Shown: positions 1 to 10,802, counted from the first letter of the stretch. The stretch: 64,000 nt of DNA from Adineta steineri (GCA_905250115.1 CAJNOI010000004.1:507253-571252); one strand, 5' to 3'. The notes: generated by a model from the sequence alone, not told the origin. Translations and numbers: made by a program.

Positions 1-405
1 GCTCAACAAGTAAACAAACAAACTTATAAACCTTGGAATGCTTATTCACTCAGTAAAACAGCTAATATCTATTTTACTCAAGAATTACATCGCCGTTTCG
101 GTGCACAAGGTCTTAAAGCATATGTTCTTCACCCCGGCGCAGTCGAAACAGGACTAGCAAGACATTTGCCTCTATTTAAACTGATCTCTACTCCATTTCG
201 ATTACTCATCTTCAAGACGCAACTTGAAGGTACTCAAACAAATCTATTTTGTGCTGTATCAGACGATGTCATATCAGGAAAATATTATTCAGATTGTCAC
301 GAAACTGAATTAGGTAACCCACATGCACTCAATTCAGAACGAGCACGTGAATGGTGGGAATATTCGGAGAAGATGGTATCAGAAAAGATCAAAGAACGTC
401 AATAA
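1..405 (+). CDS. Short-chain dehydrogenase/reductase, retinol dehydrogenase-like (3' part)
   Basis: The open frame runs in from the window edge and stops at TAA 403-405, giving the last 134 residues. It carries the SDR active-site motif YSLSK (Tyr15 and Lys19 of the visible part), where Tyr acts as general acid and Lys helps bind the cofactor. The motif is followed by HPGAVETG, the usual Pro-Gly turn after the catalytic strand, and by a KTQLEGTQT helix typical of the retinol dehydrogenase/WW-domain oxidoreductase branch. The Rossmann nucleotide-binding half (TGxxxGIG) lies outside the window. The family oxidises or reduces retinoids, steroids or other carbonyls with NAD(P). The exact substrate cannot be read from this part. 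No intron is seen in the visible portion. Confidence 0.85.
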   Translation, partial: AQQVNKQTYKPWNAYSLSKTANIYFTQELHRRFGAQGLKAYVLHPGAVETGLARHLPLFKLISTPFRLLIFKTQLEGTQTNLFCAVSDDVISGKYYSDCHETELGNPHALNSERAREWWEYSEKMVSEKIKERQ

Positions 406-955
406 TCATTTTAAATAAACACTATCATAATTCAGAAATAGATATTTTTCATACTTTATTACAATCTTTTAGTACATCTTTTACAACATTTACAATAAAT
501 AAGCTTTCGTAGAAAATCATTTTCGATCGATATCAACTAAATAGAAATAAAGCATTAACTTTTCAAATTTCTTTATTATCCTATTCATTATTATTATAAC
601 TTTAGACTCGTTACATAATTGGATGTGAGTGTCAGTGTGGTTGCGTTCTATTGCAGATTTTTCCACACCTACACCCACCCTCAGTTTTCATATCAAATAC
701 TTTCAAAACCATCATTATAAATTCATCTTTTCTTTAGATAATAAAGACATGAGTGCTTCATTTATTTCAACGAAAGAGGAATTTATAACTATACGTATTT
801 ACCATGAAAAGAAGTACTTCAGATTTGTTTTCTATATATCGTTTGCTCAAGGAGAATTGAGATAAGAATTTTATTATGCATATGTCAATGGAGCACTTAC
901 ATACATACATACATACATACTGACAGAGAGATTTCTTCGAGAGATTATTTTCAAT
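406..955. other. Intergenic, F-box gene upstream region
   Basis: I see no convincing gene here. It contains a G-rich/C-rich fold-back motif (621-684, listed separately) and a short ACAT tetranucleotide tract at 898-920. An open frame at 629-865 starts inside the fold-back motif and has no recognisable domain. Confidence 0.5.
621..684. repeat. Telomere-like microhairpin copy A
   Basis: A G-rich arm (GGATGTGAGTGTCAGTGTGG, from 621) is followed after about 20 nt by a C-rich arm (TTCCACACCTACACCCACCC, from 661) that is its approximate reverse complement. It is one of a series of similar short fold-backs in the first 16 kb, made of degenerate TGTGGG-like units. This copy is the most degenerate of the set. 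Confidence 0.5.
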
Positions 956-2845
956 ATGGAAACTACAAGACGTAGAAATATTGAATCAACGACATGGTTT
1001 GACTATTTACCTACAGAAGTTCTTCTTATGATATTTAATTATTTATCTAATAATGACATTATTTACACATTCTTATATTTCAATACGCGATTTAACGATT
1101 TGATGTTACAAAATCAACATTATATGCAACATTTAGAATTACCTAACAAAAACTTTGATACATGGAAAAATATTCTTTCAGTTATTGGTTGTCTTATAGA
1201 ATCATTAAATGCAAATACATTCGATTCCTCATTTCCATTGACATATTTTCCAAATTTGAAATCATTCACCTTCTCTTCATCCAGCTTTTGCTTGATAGAT
1301 CATTTGGAATTAATCATCAAAAGTAAACATTTTCAACAATTACATTCATTCAAAATAGTAGGTTGTGGAATCCTCTTTCCCCGCGATTCATCTTATATAT
1401 CTTATTCAAGTTATTTTAAACAACCCAGAAATGAATATATGCGTGAAAACGTTCTCACTCATCAAAATACCTTAAAAATATTCCATTCTTCATTAATTAC
1501 AGGAGTATCACTATACCCTTCACCTATTTATCAAACTAATGCAAATTTACATTCATTAAAACTGGTACTGGCTCATTTCTCTGATATATTTATATTGATT
1601 TCATATACACCAAATTTAGAATATTTAAATGTTCACTGTAAACCCCCCGGCTCTACTATAGGAACGCTGATAAAAACCAACATCAGATTAAAATCACTAT
1701 ATTTGAAATTCTCTCGTCAAATTCAATTCGGAGGAAATGCCAATACATCATTTTATATTGATGACTTAATTGGTGGTATAAACCAGTTTTCATCGTCATT
1801 AACTTGTCTATCACTCAGTTTTGTTGATTTATCAATGCCAACTATTGATAATTTTCTTTTCGACAGAATACTATTTCGACAATTATTGCAATCAATGAAC
1901 GAACTCAAACAATTTCATCTCTATGTTAAACTAACTCAATTGTTAGATAACAAAGAAATTCTTTTATCTCGATTTCGTGATCAATTTTGGGTTGATCATA
2001 ATTGGTCATTTGGAACACATGGGAAATACTTTTATACATTACCATTTCATTTTGATCATCTCCATGAATTTTATGGTGGTTTTGACGCTTTTCAATCAAC
2101 TCATTCTAATATTTTATTGAACAACGATCGAATATGGTCTCATGTTAAATCTATTGATTTACCTCTAACGTCGAAATATGATTTGAATCTTTTAAAACAA
2201 ATGAATAGAAAGATGCCAAAATTAACTTTTATCAACTTCAATTCAACTGATAATATTAGCGTGAAGAAATCAGAAGATGTCTGCATGAAAAATCATATTA
2301 CATTCGATAAGGTGACAACGATACAATGTATGAATGGATCACTTGAAGATGAAAAAGAATGGTTAATTCATCGCTTACCAAATTTAAAACATTTGATTTT
2401 ATATTCTACGAAATTACCTTCAATGGCTAGTGAATTAACTCCGATATTAAATCAAAGGATAAAAAAATTGGTTTTAACGAATTATTTTTCACTTGAACCA
2501 TTAACGGAAATAAGTTATTTTTATTTTTCGAATGTGGAACGTATTTCTTTTAATATCTATAACAATCAGCTACACGAAATTGAACGGTATGCAGATAATA
2601 TCATGGTGGTAATGAAGAATTTTAAAAATTTACAAATATTATTCATAAACTCGCGTGACGACGATTATATCAAATCTCTATCAAAACGATTGGGAAAACT
2701 TATTCAACTTCCGAATAAGAAAGAAACGAAGGAGAAATATCAAATGAAACAGTTTTTTGAGAAGATTTTATTCTCGAAAAAAGAAATTGATAATGACAAG
2801 ATCCAGAACAGCACATTCTTATCGCGTTTGAAAAAATGGTGGTAG
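956..2845 (+). CDS. F-box protein, large bdelloid-type family
   Basis: Intronless 629-residue protein. Residues about 14-60 (WFDYLPTEVLLMIFNYLSNN followed by FNTRFNDL) match the F-box pattern: LP.E.L..IF.YL, then a helix with RF..L. F-box proteins bind Skp1 and present substrates to SCF ubiquitin ligases. The rest has scattered leucine-rich segments (LPNLKHLILYST, LKSLYLKFS) resembling irregular LRR repeats that would form the substrate-binding half. The basic C-terminus is probably disordered. The start ATG at 956 begins just before the F-box, and no longer in-frame start is needed. Large families of such intronless F-box genes are typical of bdelloid genomes. The substrate is unknown. Confidence 0.8.
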   Translation: METTRRRNIESTTWFDYLPTEVLLMIFNYLSNNDIIYTFLYFNTRFNDLMLQNQHYMQHLELPNKNFDTWKNILSVIGCLIESLNANTFDSSFPLTYFPNLKSFTFSSSSFCLIDHLELIIKSKHFQQLHSFKIVGCGILFPRDSSYISYSSYFKQPRNEYMRENVLTHQNTLKIFHSSLITGVSLYPSPIYQTNANLHSLKLVLAHFSDIFILISYTPNLEYLNVHCKPPGSTIGTLIKTNIRLKSLYLKFSRQIQFGGNANTSFYIDDLIGGINQFSSSLTCLSLSFVDLSMPTIDNFLFDRILFRQLLQSMNELKQFHLYVKLTQLLDNKEILLSRFRDQFWVDHNWSFGTHGKYFYTLPFHFDHLHEFYGGFDAFQSTHSNILLNNDRIWSHVKSIDLPLTSKYDLNLLKQMNRKMPKLTFINFNSTDNISVKKSEDVCMKNHITFDKVTTIQCMNGSLEDEKEWLIHRLPNLKHLILYSTKLPSMASELTPILNQRIKKLVLTNYFSLEPLTEISYFYFSNVERISFNIYNNQLHEIERYADNIMVVMKNFKNLQILFINSRDDDYIKSLSKRLGKLIQLPNKKETKEKYQMKQFFEKILFSKKEIDNDKIQNSTFLSRLKKWW

Positions 2846-3338
2846 AATAAAGAGAAGAACTACATATTTCACAATTTATTCCTTCTAAAATCAAATTCTG
2901 TAATTATCATAAAGAAGAGTTTTCATAGAAAAAAACAATTCTTAAAAACATTTATTTGCCATTGATTACTATCATCGTTGTCTTTATGTATCCTAACAAA
3001 AAATCGATCAAATTATTTTTAAGAGTTTTATTTTTTATGATATAAAGACTTGCGGCATGTTCAAAATGTTGAATCACTGCTCGAAATACATATAAAAGAC
3101 CATTAATCCAAAACAAGTTCAAACCTTGTAAATCTGTATTAAAGGGTTTCATCATCAATGAATCAAGTGCAGAATCACTTAAGTTAAAATCTAACAAGAT
3201 CTTTTTTAACCATCAAACTATCTAAAACTTAACTGCAAGTACAAGTAAAGAAAAATCAATGAATTGTTTAATTCGATAATAAAAGAATCGAGTATTTAAA
3301 TTTTTCTAAATTGCTTTACATTCGGAACAATAGTTTGC

Positions 3339-3408
3339 GAGGGTGTGGCTGTGTGTGAGTGTGCGCGTAAATGTAAAGCTTTTTCACTCAGATCTACCAA
3401 CACCCTCA
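3339..3408. repeat. Telomere-like microhairpin copy B1
   Basis: Starts GAGGGTGTGGCTGTGTGTGA and ends with the complementary CACCCTC after a spacer of mixed sequence. The outer ends GAGGGTG/CACCCTC are exact complements. It directly adjoins copy B2, and the junction itself contains the perfect 10-bp pair CACCCTCAAG / CTTGAGGGTG (3401-3410 and 3431-3440). Confidence 0.6.
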
Positions 3409-3430
3409 AGATGGTACCTATAAATGTTCC

Positions 3431-3533
3431 CTTGAGGGTGTGGATAAACAGAAGACCATCATTCACACCCAACACTCTCACGCCCACACTCTCATCATAA
3501 CGGTCGCTCTACTCACACTCATCCTCACTCTCA
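3431..3533. repeat. Telomere-like microhairpin copy B2
   Basis: The G-rich arm CTTGAGGGTGTGG (3431-3443) is followed by an extended C-rich arm with CACACCC, CGCCCACACTCTC and further CACTC units up to about 3533. Same architecture as the other copies, with a longer, more degenerate C-rich side. Confidence 0.55.
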
Positions 3534-4174
3534 AAATCAAATAATATCTTTTACGAGATACCATCACATAATTAGTTGTTCATTCAAGCAAGTACCAGAA
3601 GCTTTACTACATTGAACGATTTTCCAAGACTGTTGAGACATGACATAAGTTTTTTTCCCTTTATTTCAACACTTTTTGTAGATCGTATTACATACAATGA
3701 AAGCAAATCATAACATAAAATAAGCATGACGAACGTTACAAAAAATATAATCTATGTAAAATTCTGAGAGCTTATAATAATTATCCGCTTAAAAATCCAC
3801 CAAATTTAGGAGGGTTTTGCGAACGATTTATTAACAAAAGTCAGTATTCAGTCATATTCATAGATTATCGCGTCGTAACTTTTCGGAAGTCTTTATACAC
3901 TAGTAGTATTTGAATCGAATTAAAATAGTACCATGACTTTATAGGATCCATCTTTAAACAGTTCACTATCGCTTTAAAAAATAGTACTTTAAATCGTATT
4001 ACGATCAAGGTACTACCCTTTCCAAAAACAGTGCGTGCACATACATTATCACGTATAACCACTAATTGCGCAACATAAGCAAAAAAGTAATCTTTTTTTG
4101 TATTTGTTATTAGAATCATGTTATAAAAGTTCGAATTATCTTCGACAATATGTTAATAAAACTGGAAAAATTGA

Positions 4175-7100
4175 TTACTGAAGAGTTAGTCGTCGTCGCC
4201 AATTACTGATCGAGTTTTTAAATGTTTTCATGTACAATTCCGAAGGTAGAACAAATATAATGAAGGTAAACATCGATGGAGTGAATGAAATGAAATACGC
4301 ACTGAGATATAACAATAAATTTTCAGATACTCTAACACACCCAGGCAGCATGGCGATGATGAGACGAGGTATGGATAAAACGAGCAAAATCATGGGACTG
4401 ATTACCAATTGCTTGTGCTCACTTAATTGTTCACGAACATGTTCTCTGTAGCTTTGATTAGTACGAATTACTGATCGCTGTCGAGCCATTCCAAAGATAA
4501 TAAACAAAGCAGAGAAGAGATTGGTAAAGAATGGGACGACGAGGTGAAAAAATAGAATGGCTGTATTATAGTCTTGGACGGAACGAGAATAGCCAGTCAC
4601 ACACCAAACATATCGCTCTATCATACCTTCATCGCTCTTACCTATGTATGGCCCGTTTTCCTTAATTGCATATGGGTTTCCCAAGCTTTTCTTGGTTCCA
4701 TTTGCATATTCCTTGTTTATCTCTGTTCGATATTCAAATAGATTACGATATAAGGGTTCGTGAATAATAGTACTCATTATACAGAATGGTAAAATTAATA
4801 TTATCCAACGAGCAATACGTATGCTCTTCTCTTTGTCAAAAGAAACTCCTTTGAAAACATGAATCGCTCGTTCGATAGCTACACAAGCATTGAGCCAAGC
4901 ATCCAGATATAGAAAAAGTTTAAGAATAGGTTCGATAGAGACACAATCTCCCCGAAGGATAGAGAGACTGGTAGATCCATTGATCTGAGTGAAAACAACG
5001 AACCAAAATTTGATTGTGAACATGCAGATTGTAAGAAGAGAAGTTATTGACAATGCTAGAAGGTACATTCCACATCCAGCTTGTTGTGAATCTTTTCTTG
5101 TAAACGTTAAAAAAGAGAAAACACTATTGATCAAGCCTGCAATGAATATAATCATTGTTATAGCTGCGCTTATTTTTATCGACAACAGTTGTTTGTTCAG
5201 TGTCATGTTCGGTCGAATTTCATCACGCAAAATATCATCGAGAGTTAAACCAATGCTTTTAACGAAAACTTGGCATTTATCGCCGATAACACACCTGCTT
5301 TGCCTTGGAGCTAAAATATTGCATAAAATTCCATGATTTTTATATTAAAGTAAAATAAGTGATCTATCTACCAATATATTCAACTCATTCCTGCATTTTC
5401 ATTTATAAAAAAGAAATATCCAAAGAAATGAGTTATTTTGAGAGTTTTTGTCTAATCATCTAAAACTCTGTGGAATCTAGTTTTGGTATGTTTTAAAAGA
5501 TTTACAAATAGCAGTGTTTTGGATATCTCTCTTTTATTAAAGACTTCTCTGCGAAAAGTTTAGGTATAGGTATGGGTGGGATATGAATATCGCTTTAACA
5601 CCCTTTCGGGCACCATATTCACACACATCTTACTAAAGTAATTAAGATTGACTTTGTTTGGACCAGATACAAAGATGGTGAGTTCTCCTGTCATATTTGG
5701 CCGATACGTTGTTACAACCAATATATATCGAACTTTGGCCTGAAGACCAATGATGAATTTAAGTTGTCCTTGGTTGCAACTGCCACTATGCTGGAAAAGC
5801 AAATTCTCAAACGGTTTGAGCGGATCGAAATCATCTTTATATATATAGCCGTATGTATCGACATCACCTTCACTCCAAAGTGTATATGAATTCGATGTTA
5901 TCACATTCACTTGTAAAGTTTCATAGTGGTAGTTTGGTATTCGACAATCTCGATAATACGTTGGACTATCAATACTTAGCTCCAATGAATTGATCAACTG
6001 AATTTTTACTGCAGTGCCTATTTAATAACAAAATAAAAACTATACAAATGTTCAACATGAGGGTGTGGATATGGGTCGGTGTGAGCAGCGAACTTCTGTT
6101 TCGCCAGCAGCCTAACCTACATCTACCTGTCCACACCGTCACGATGTAAATACCATCATACAATTTTTTCGTGTGCGCCTTCCTATACCCTAACACTAGT
6201 AAAATGTCTTTATTTCTAGCGGAAAGAACTATAGGCATCTTGCCCACTTGGGATTTTTCATACCTCCATTGAGTCCACCTTATGTGCAGTCTGAACTCAT
6301 AAACGACTGATCAGTTGAATCGATTCCTTCGTCAGTTTGGTTCGGCTTGCAATTGAACCGGTTTTTCTCCGCAATCCTTGACCTTCTATCTGTGATCCGG
6401 TAATAGATACACCGACCGTCGATATCGTATATAGAAATTTCTCAAGTCATACGTCCATTACTTCATAAAATAACGGATAAATCTTGTGGGTGTGGGTGAT
6501 ACCAACATCTCTCATATCCACACCCTCAACGCAGACCTAAAACTCCTGATATACCCTTGATAATCCTGGAGAGCTTTCAAAATCTAGAGATATTTTTCAA
6601 ATATTTTTTTTAACTGGAACTCATAGGAAAATGCATGCCATGATAGAAGACACTCGGAAAAGGTTTGTACGCAGCAACATAAGAGAAGATGCGGCCTTTT
6701 AGTATAGAGGGAGGAAGAGGGACGGGGTTATTTGCAAAAAATAATAGCTAATTACCGAAACGGCTAATACCGACGGTTCTTGGACCAGATACAAAGATCA
6801 AGAATGCTCCTTTTGTATTTGGAGAAAATGTTGTTACAACCAAAATGTATCTTGTGTTGGCTTGAAGATGAGTGATGATATTAAACTGATCAAAACAGCC
6901 GTCGTCATCATCCTGTGAGAGTAGATTCTCATATGGATTGAGGGGATCGAAATGACCATTGTATATATAACCGTATGTATTGATATTACTCGTACTCCAA
7001 AGACTGTAACTACCGTTTTCTATCACGTTCAACTGAATAGTTTCGTAATAAAATCCTACTTTCCCACAATCTCGGGAGTATGTGTGACTAGTCACACTCA

Positions 7101-9678
7101 ATTCTGATGAGTACAAAGACTGGACCACTGACGTTGTATCTATTTAATGAAAAAGAAAAACAAATAAAATTTCGAATATGTGTATATGGATTTGAATGTT
7201 TTCTTTGTACTTTCGGGTACATGATCGTGCAATGCAAGGACGTGTGCTGTAAGCTAAAAAAATGAACAGTGTTCGGGTCAAATCAATGCTCATACCATCG
7301 AACTAACAAGCTCGAAACGTGAGCTGCCCATGGCTTGTGTAGACTGAGTTGCCCGAGTTTTAAATTATTATAGTAGATATAATGTACTCATTACTGAAAA
7401 TTTTAAGGACATTTCTTTTTCTTTTTTCGTAATGGTTGATAGGATTCGTCGAGTTACAGAAGACAAACTATGTTCCAAAAATTAAAAAAAGTTATATGAA
7501 CGTCAGAATTTTGGGTCAATATGTTCTTATATTTAAAAAATGCGACGTCTTAAATTTTTTCACAATCTATTTTATAGACTTTGATAGGATGAGGTCTCGA
7601 TAAGTCTTTGTGATTTAGTTCAATGAATACTACTTTGTCAAGTTCATTTTTGCACCTTTTCGAAGATTTGTTGGGACTCAACATATTGAAAAGGTAGATA
7701 TCAAATTACAAAGAAACCGATTGTGCAAAAACTATTCTGTTCAATAAAGTAGTTTTCTATGCCTTATGTGAATTCAAAATGGAAATTGAATTTACATGCA
7801 TTTTCTTATGCCATCCTAATTATTTACAAAATAATTCACATACTTACCGAAACCGTTCAGACTAACATTATTTGGACCGGATATAACGATCGAGAATGTT
7901 CCTGTTACATTTGGAGAAGATGTTGTCACAACCAATATGTACGTAGTGTGCGCTTCAAGATGAGCATTGAGTCGAATATGTGTATTACGGAAACTAGCAT
8001 CATTACGTAAAAATAAATTTTCCATCGGATTGAATGGTTTAAAATAGTCTTTGTAGATATAGCCAATACTTTTCAGAGTGTTATTACTAATAAAACTATA
8101 ACAACCACTCTCGAACACATTCACTTGTATAGCTTCATAGTAAAAGTACACTTGGCAGTTGGCAGGTGAATACGTTTGACTACTGGTCGTCAATGCTGAT
8201 GAGTAAATCGTTTGGATGAGTGATCGATTGTCTATTCAATAGAAAGCAAAGGGTGACAATTTTTTTAATCACCAAAAAAGAACTACATTTTCGGTCATTA
8301 CATAATTCTAGATGCAAATGATCACCACAAAAAAATAGTCTTTTGATCGTTAACCTTTTTAGGTATAAATGATCATCACAAAATCGTCTTCAGGGTGGAT
8401 GTGGGTGTGGTTGCATGCTTTTTATCGATTTCTGTTTCACTTCCACACCCACTCACGCACCCATACCCTATCTTAAAGATTATTCTTTTTGTTAAACAAT
8501 TCTTAACTTACCACAACAATTTTCTAAGGATAGAAATTTTTGAATTCGATTATGATCGGAGTCAGTAACAAACATATTTCCATAAGTATCAAAACTAATA
8601 GTTTGTGGGGATGCTAATTCACGCGAAAATGAACCCCATCTATTACATCCAACTAAACATTGAAAACCATTTGGTCCTGATCCAACAATACGATCATAGT
8701 CATCATTCACTATATCTGCAATGAACAAATATTTCTGAGCATCTAATACAATTGCAGTCGGACAACCAAGTCTGATTGTTCGATTTGGCGAACTCTCTCC
8801 TGCTACTGTTGTTCCATTTGATTCTCCTGAATGAAAGAGTTGAATTCGACGATTGTAACAATCTGCTACATATAAATCAAAGTTCACATCCACAAAGATT
8901 CCCTCAGGACGATTAAGTTCATTCAAACCAGGTCCCGCTTTACCTGTCCCAGCAGCAATGACTGATGTCATCGACTCATCATTCATCCATCTTTTCACAA
9001 CTTGATGATGTCTATACATTGAACAGTATAACGTATCATTGATATCGACAAATAGACCCCGGCATGATGCATTAACATTCATAACATTGACGAATGTATT
9101 TGTATTTGAAATCCACTTATCAACTCGACCATTCAATTCACCGTTATCAATAAAGATATTCCCGTTGTTTGTAACGAAGATGGAGCGCGAGTTTGAGATA
9201 TTGGCAGAAATAATTTTTGCTGGATAGTTACTACCATTAAACCACACCAAAATTTGTTTGTTTTGTCCATGAGGAACATAAACTGTATTGTTCGTATCAA
9301 TAAAAATGCCTGTGGGATTCGAACCAACTGTTGTTTTATCAGCAAAATTAATTCCATTTGTATCCCAAATTGCTGTTGGACAAAATTTTGGCTGATTAAA
9401 TGAAAGAGCTAAAATACGACAAAAAAAATTGAATATGAATCTAAAGAAAATTTTTATGAATAAAGTCGATGATTTATTTACTTATGAATAAGAAAATCGT
9501 CGTTACTCCTAATTGTCGATTTTCTTATGGTCAACTGAACCTTTTCGACAATTAAGAGAGACTGTTAAATTGCGAATACAAAATTTTCAATTTAAGAGAA
9601 ATAAAAGTATTCACCTGATATATTATTGATTATAATAATGAAAACAATAAAAATGTAGAAATTATTTTTTGTAAACAT
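4175..9678 (-). CDS. NHL-propeller / triple-module / seven-helix receptor fusion
   Basis: Six exons, all introns in phase 1: 9678-9615, 9408-8512, 8231-7848, 7139-6756, 6017-5634, 5310-4175. Every boundary is GT..AG and the joined frame is exactly 1083 codons. Exon 1 encodes a signal peptide (21 residues, mostly Ile/Phe/Val). Exon 2 (to residue about 320) carries NHL-type beta-propeller repeats such as GIFVDVNFDLYVADCYNRRI. Exons 3-5 are each exactly 384 bp and encode three homologous 128-residue modules sharing YYE.(I/L)Q(V/L)NV, GYIY, a Pro-x-ENL motif and YILVVTT..PN..G. Exon 6 has a Cys-containing linker and seven hydrophobic helices: Asn in helix 1, ERAIHV in place of DRY at the end of helix 3, and a PSMFTF segment in place of NPxxY. 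The likely role is a cell-surface receptor with a large ectodomain. The ligand is unknown. Confidence 0.8.
6059..6142. repeat. Telomere-like microhairpin copy D (receptor intron 4)
   Basis: Opens GAGGGTGTGGATATGGGTCG and closes with CTACCTGTCCACACCGTCAC, an approximate reverse complement. It lies inside the intron between the second and third duplicated module exons of the receptor gene. Confidence 0.6.
6485..6530. repeat. Telomere-like microhairpin copy E (receptor intron 4)
   Basis: A compact copy: GTGGGTGTGGGTGATACC, about 14 nt of spacer, then ATCCACACCCTCAAC. The arms contain TGTGGG and CCACAC units. It is the second fold-back in the same intron, about 340 bp from copy D. Confidence 0.6.
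8391..8470. repeat. Telomere-like microhairpin copy F (receptor intron 2)
   Basis: The G-rich arm CAGGGTGGATGTGGGTGTGG is followed by a spacer with ATCGAT and a C-rich arm TTCCACACCCACTCACGCAC running on into CCATACCCTA. It lies in the intron between the propeller exon and the first module exon. Confidence 0.6.
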
Positions 9679-10286
9679 ACTGAATAATATTTCTTCATCA
9701 ATTTTAATAATTGATGAACAAAAAGCTGAAATTGTTGTAAACCGTGAGACGATATTCTTGTTCGATGAAAAAAATGATATTATTTAGTTATTTTTTCTCT
9801 ATTTATCTCTCGCTCTTTTTCTTACTTTCCATAGACATGATAGAACGACAAGGAGTACTTTTTACCGAAGATTTTTCCATAGATAATAAAATAAAAGTTA
9901 TTTTTCTATATTATTTTTGAATAAAAGCTATCGTTTCGTTTTCAATTTAATTAAAATAACTTGTAAAATAGATAATTAAGTTCTTGTTTAAAATAACGAG
10001 ATACATAAATTCTTTTAATTTAGGAAAAAATTGTGTTTCTCTGAATAAGTCCAATAAAGAGATTTAGTAACTGATAAAACCTACATTGATGATAGAACGT
10101 GTCTAAAATGAAAATAAAGTATCAATTTTCATGATCAATAAATGACTGACGTCAGTAGAAATTCTTTATTAGTTTTATCTGTTCGTTTGCGTGTGTTAAA
10201 TAATCTCTTTTGTCATGACTCGATTTTCATGGCGTTGATTGTTTTTTATTTCAGAAAAATTTTGTTTTATTTCTAAATAAATTTTA

Positions 10287-10692
10287 GGGTGTGGGTGTGG
10301 TGTGTGGGTGTAGTGTGCAGGTGTGGGTGTGGGTGTGGTGTGTGGGTGTGGGTATGGGTGTAGTGTGTGGGTGTGGGTGTGGGTGTGGGGTGTGGGTGTG
10401 GGGTGCAGGTGTGGGTGTGGGTGTGGTGTGTGGGTGTGGGTGTAGTGTGTGGGTGTGGGTGTGGGTGTGGGTGTGGGGTGCGGGTGTGGTTGTGGTGTGT
10501 GGGTGTGGGTGTGGGGTGTGGGGTGCAAGTGTGGGTGTGGGTGTGTGTGTGGGTGTGGGGTGCGGGTGTGGTTGTGGTGTGTGGGTGTGGGTGTGGGTGT
10601 GGGTGTGGGTGTGGGTGTGGGTGTGGTTGTGGTGTGTGGGTGTGGGTGTGGGTGTGGGTGTGGGTGTGGGTGTTGGTGTGGGTGTTGGTGTG
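10287..10692 (+). repeat. Interstitial telomere-like array, TGTGGG type
   Basis: About 400 bp of tandem GTGTGG/TGTGGG units with variants (GTGTGGTG, GTGCAG, GTGTAG, GTTGGT). The G-rich strand is the plus strand throughout. TGTGGG is the telomere-type repeat reported for the bdelloid Adineta vaga. Unique sequence lies on both sides, so it is interstitial in this assembly. Interruptions by TG-rich variants suggest an old or slippage-grown array and not a fresh terminus. A short C-rich segment (10709-10742) after the array makes the whole look like a hairpin copy with one hugely expanded arm. Confidence 0.85.
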
Positions 10693-10708
10693 ACTGAAGA
10701 AGATACTT

Positions 10709-10742
10709 CACATCCTCATCCACATCCACATCCACCCACGCC
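10709..10742. repeat. C-rich arm facing the telomere-like array
   Basis: CACATCC units ending in ACCCACGCC, complementary in type to the G-rich array just upstream and separated from it by only about 16 nt. Together with 10287-10692 it repeats the G-arm/spacer/C-arm layout of the short hairpins. Confidence 0.55.
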
Positions 10743-10802
10743 TTTCTCAGACAGCATAAAGACGTATAAGCGAATCATTGTTGCGCGATATGTTATTGTA
10801 GT

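Larger units (their letters stand above)
2846..4174. other. Intergenic region with two telomere-like fold-backs
   Basis: No intact gene is seen. An 81-codon minus-strand frame (2952-3197) has protein-like composition and a possible acceptor, but no recognised domain; it may be a gene relic. Fold-back motifs occupy 3339-3533. The rest (3540-4170) is AT-rich without clear structure. Confidence 0.45.

Noticed and set aside
629-865. 78-codon open frame upstream of the F-box gene
   Set aside because: It begins inside a G-rich fold-back motif, has low-complexity Phe/Tyr-rich content and no domain or splice partner.
4989-5336. 115-codon plus-strand open frame
   Set aside because: Antisense shadow of the seven-helix receptor exon.
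5563-5603. G-rich then ACACCC stretch in receptor intron 5 as another microhairpin
   Set aside because: The arms are too short and poorly complementary to separate from background.
9311-9330. tRNA T-arm look-alike (GGTTCGAATCC on the minus strand)
   Set aside because: It lies in the receptor's propeller exon, where it encodes VGSNPTG; no cloverleaf can be built around it.
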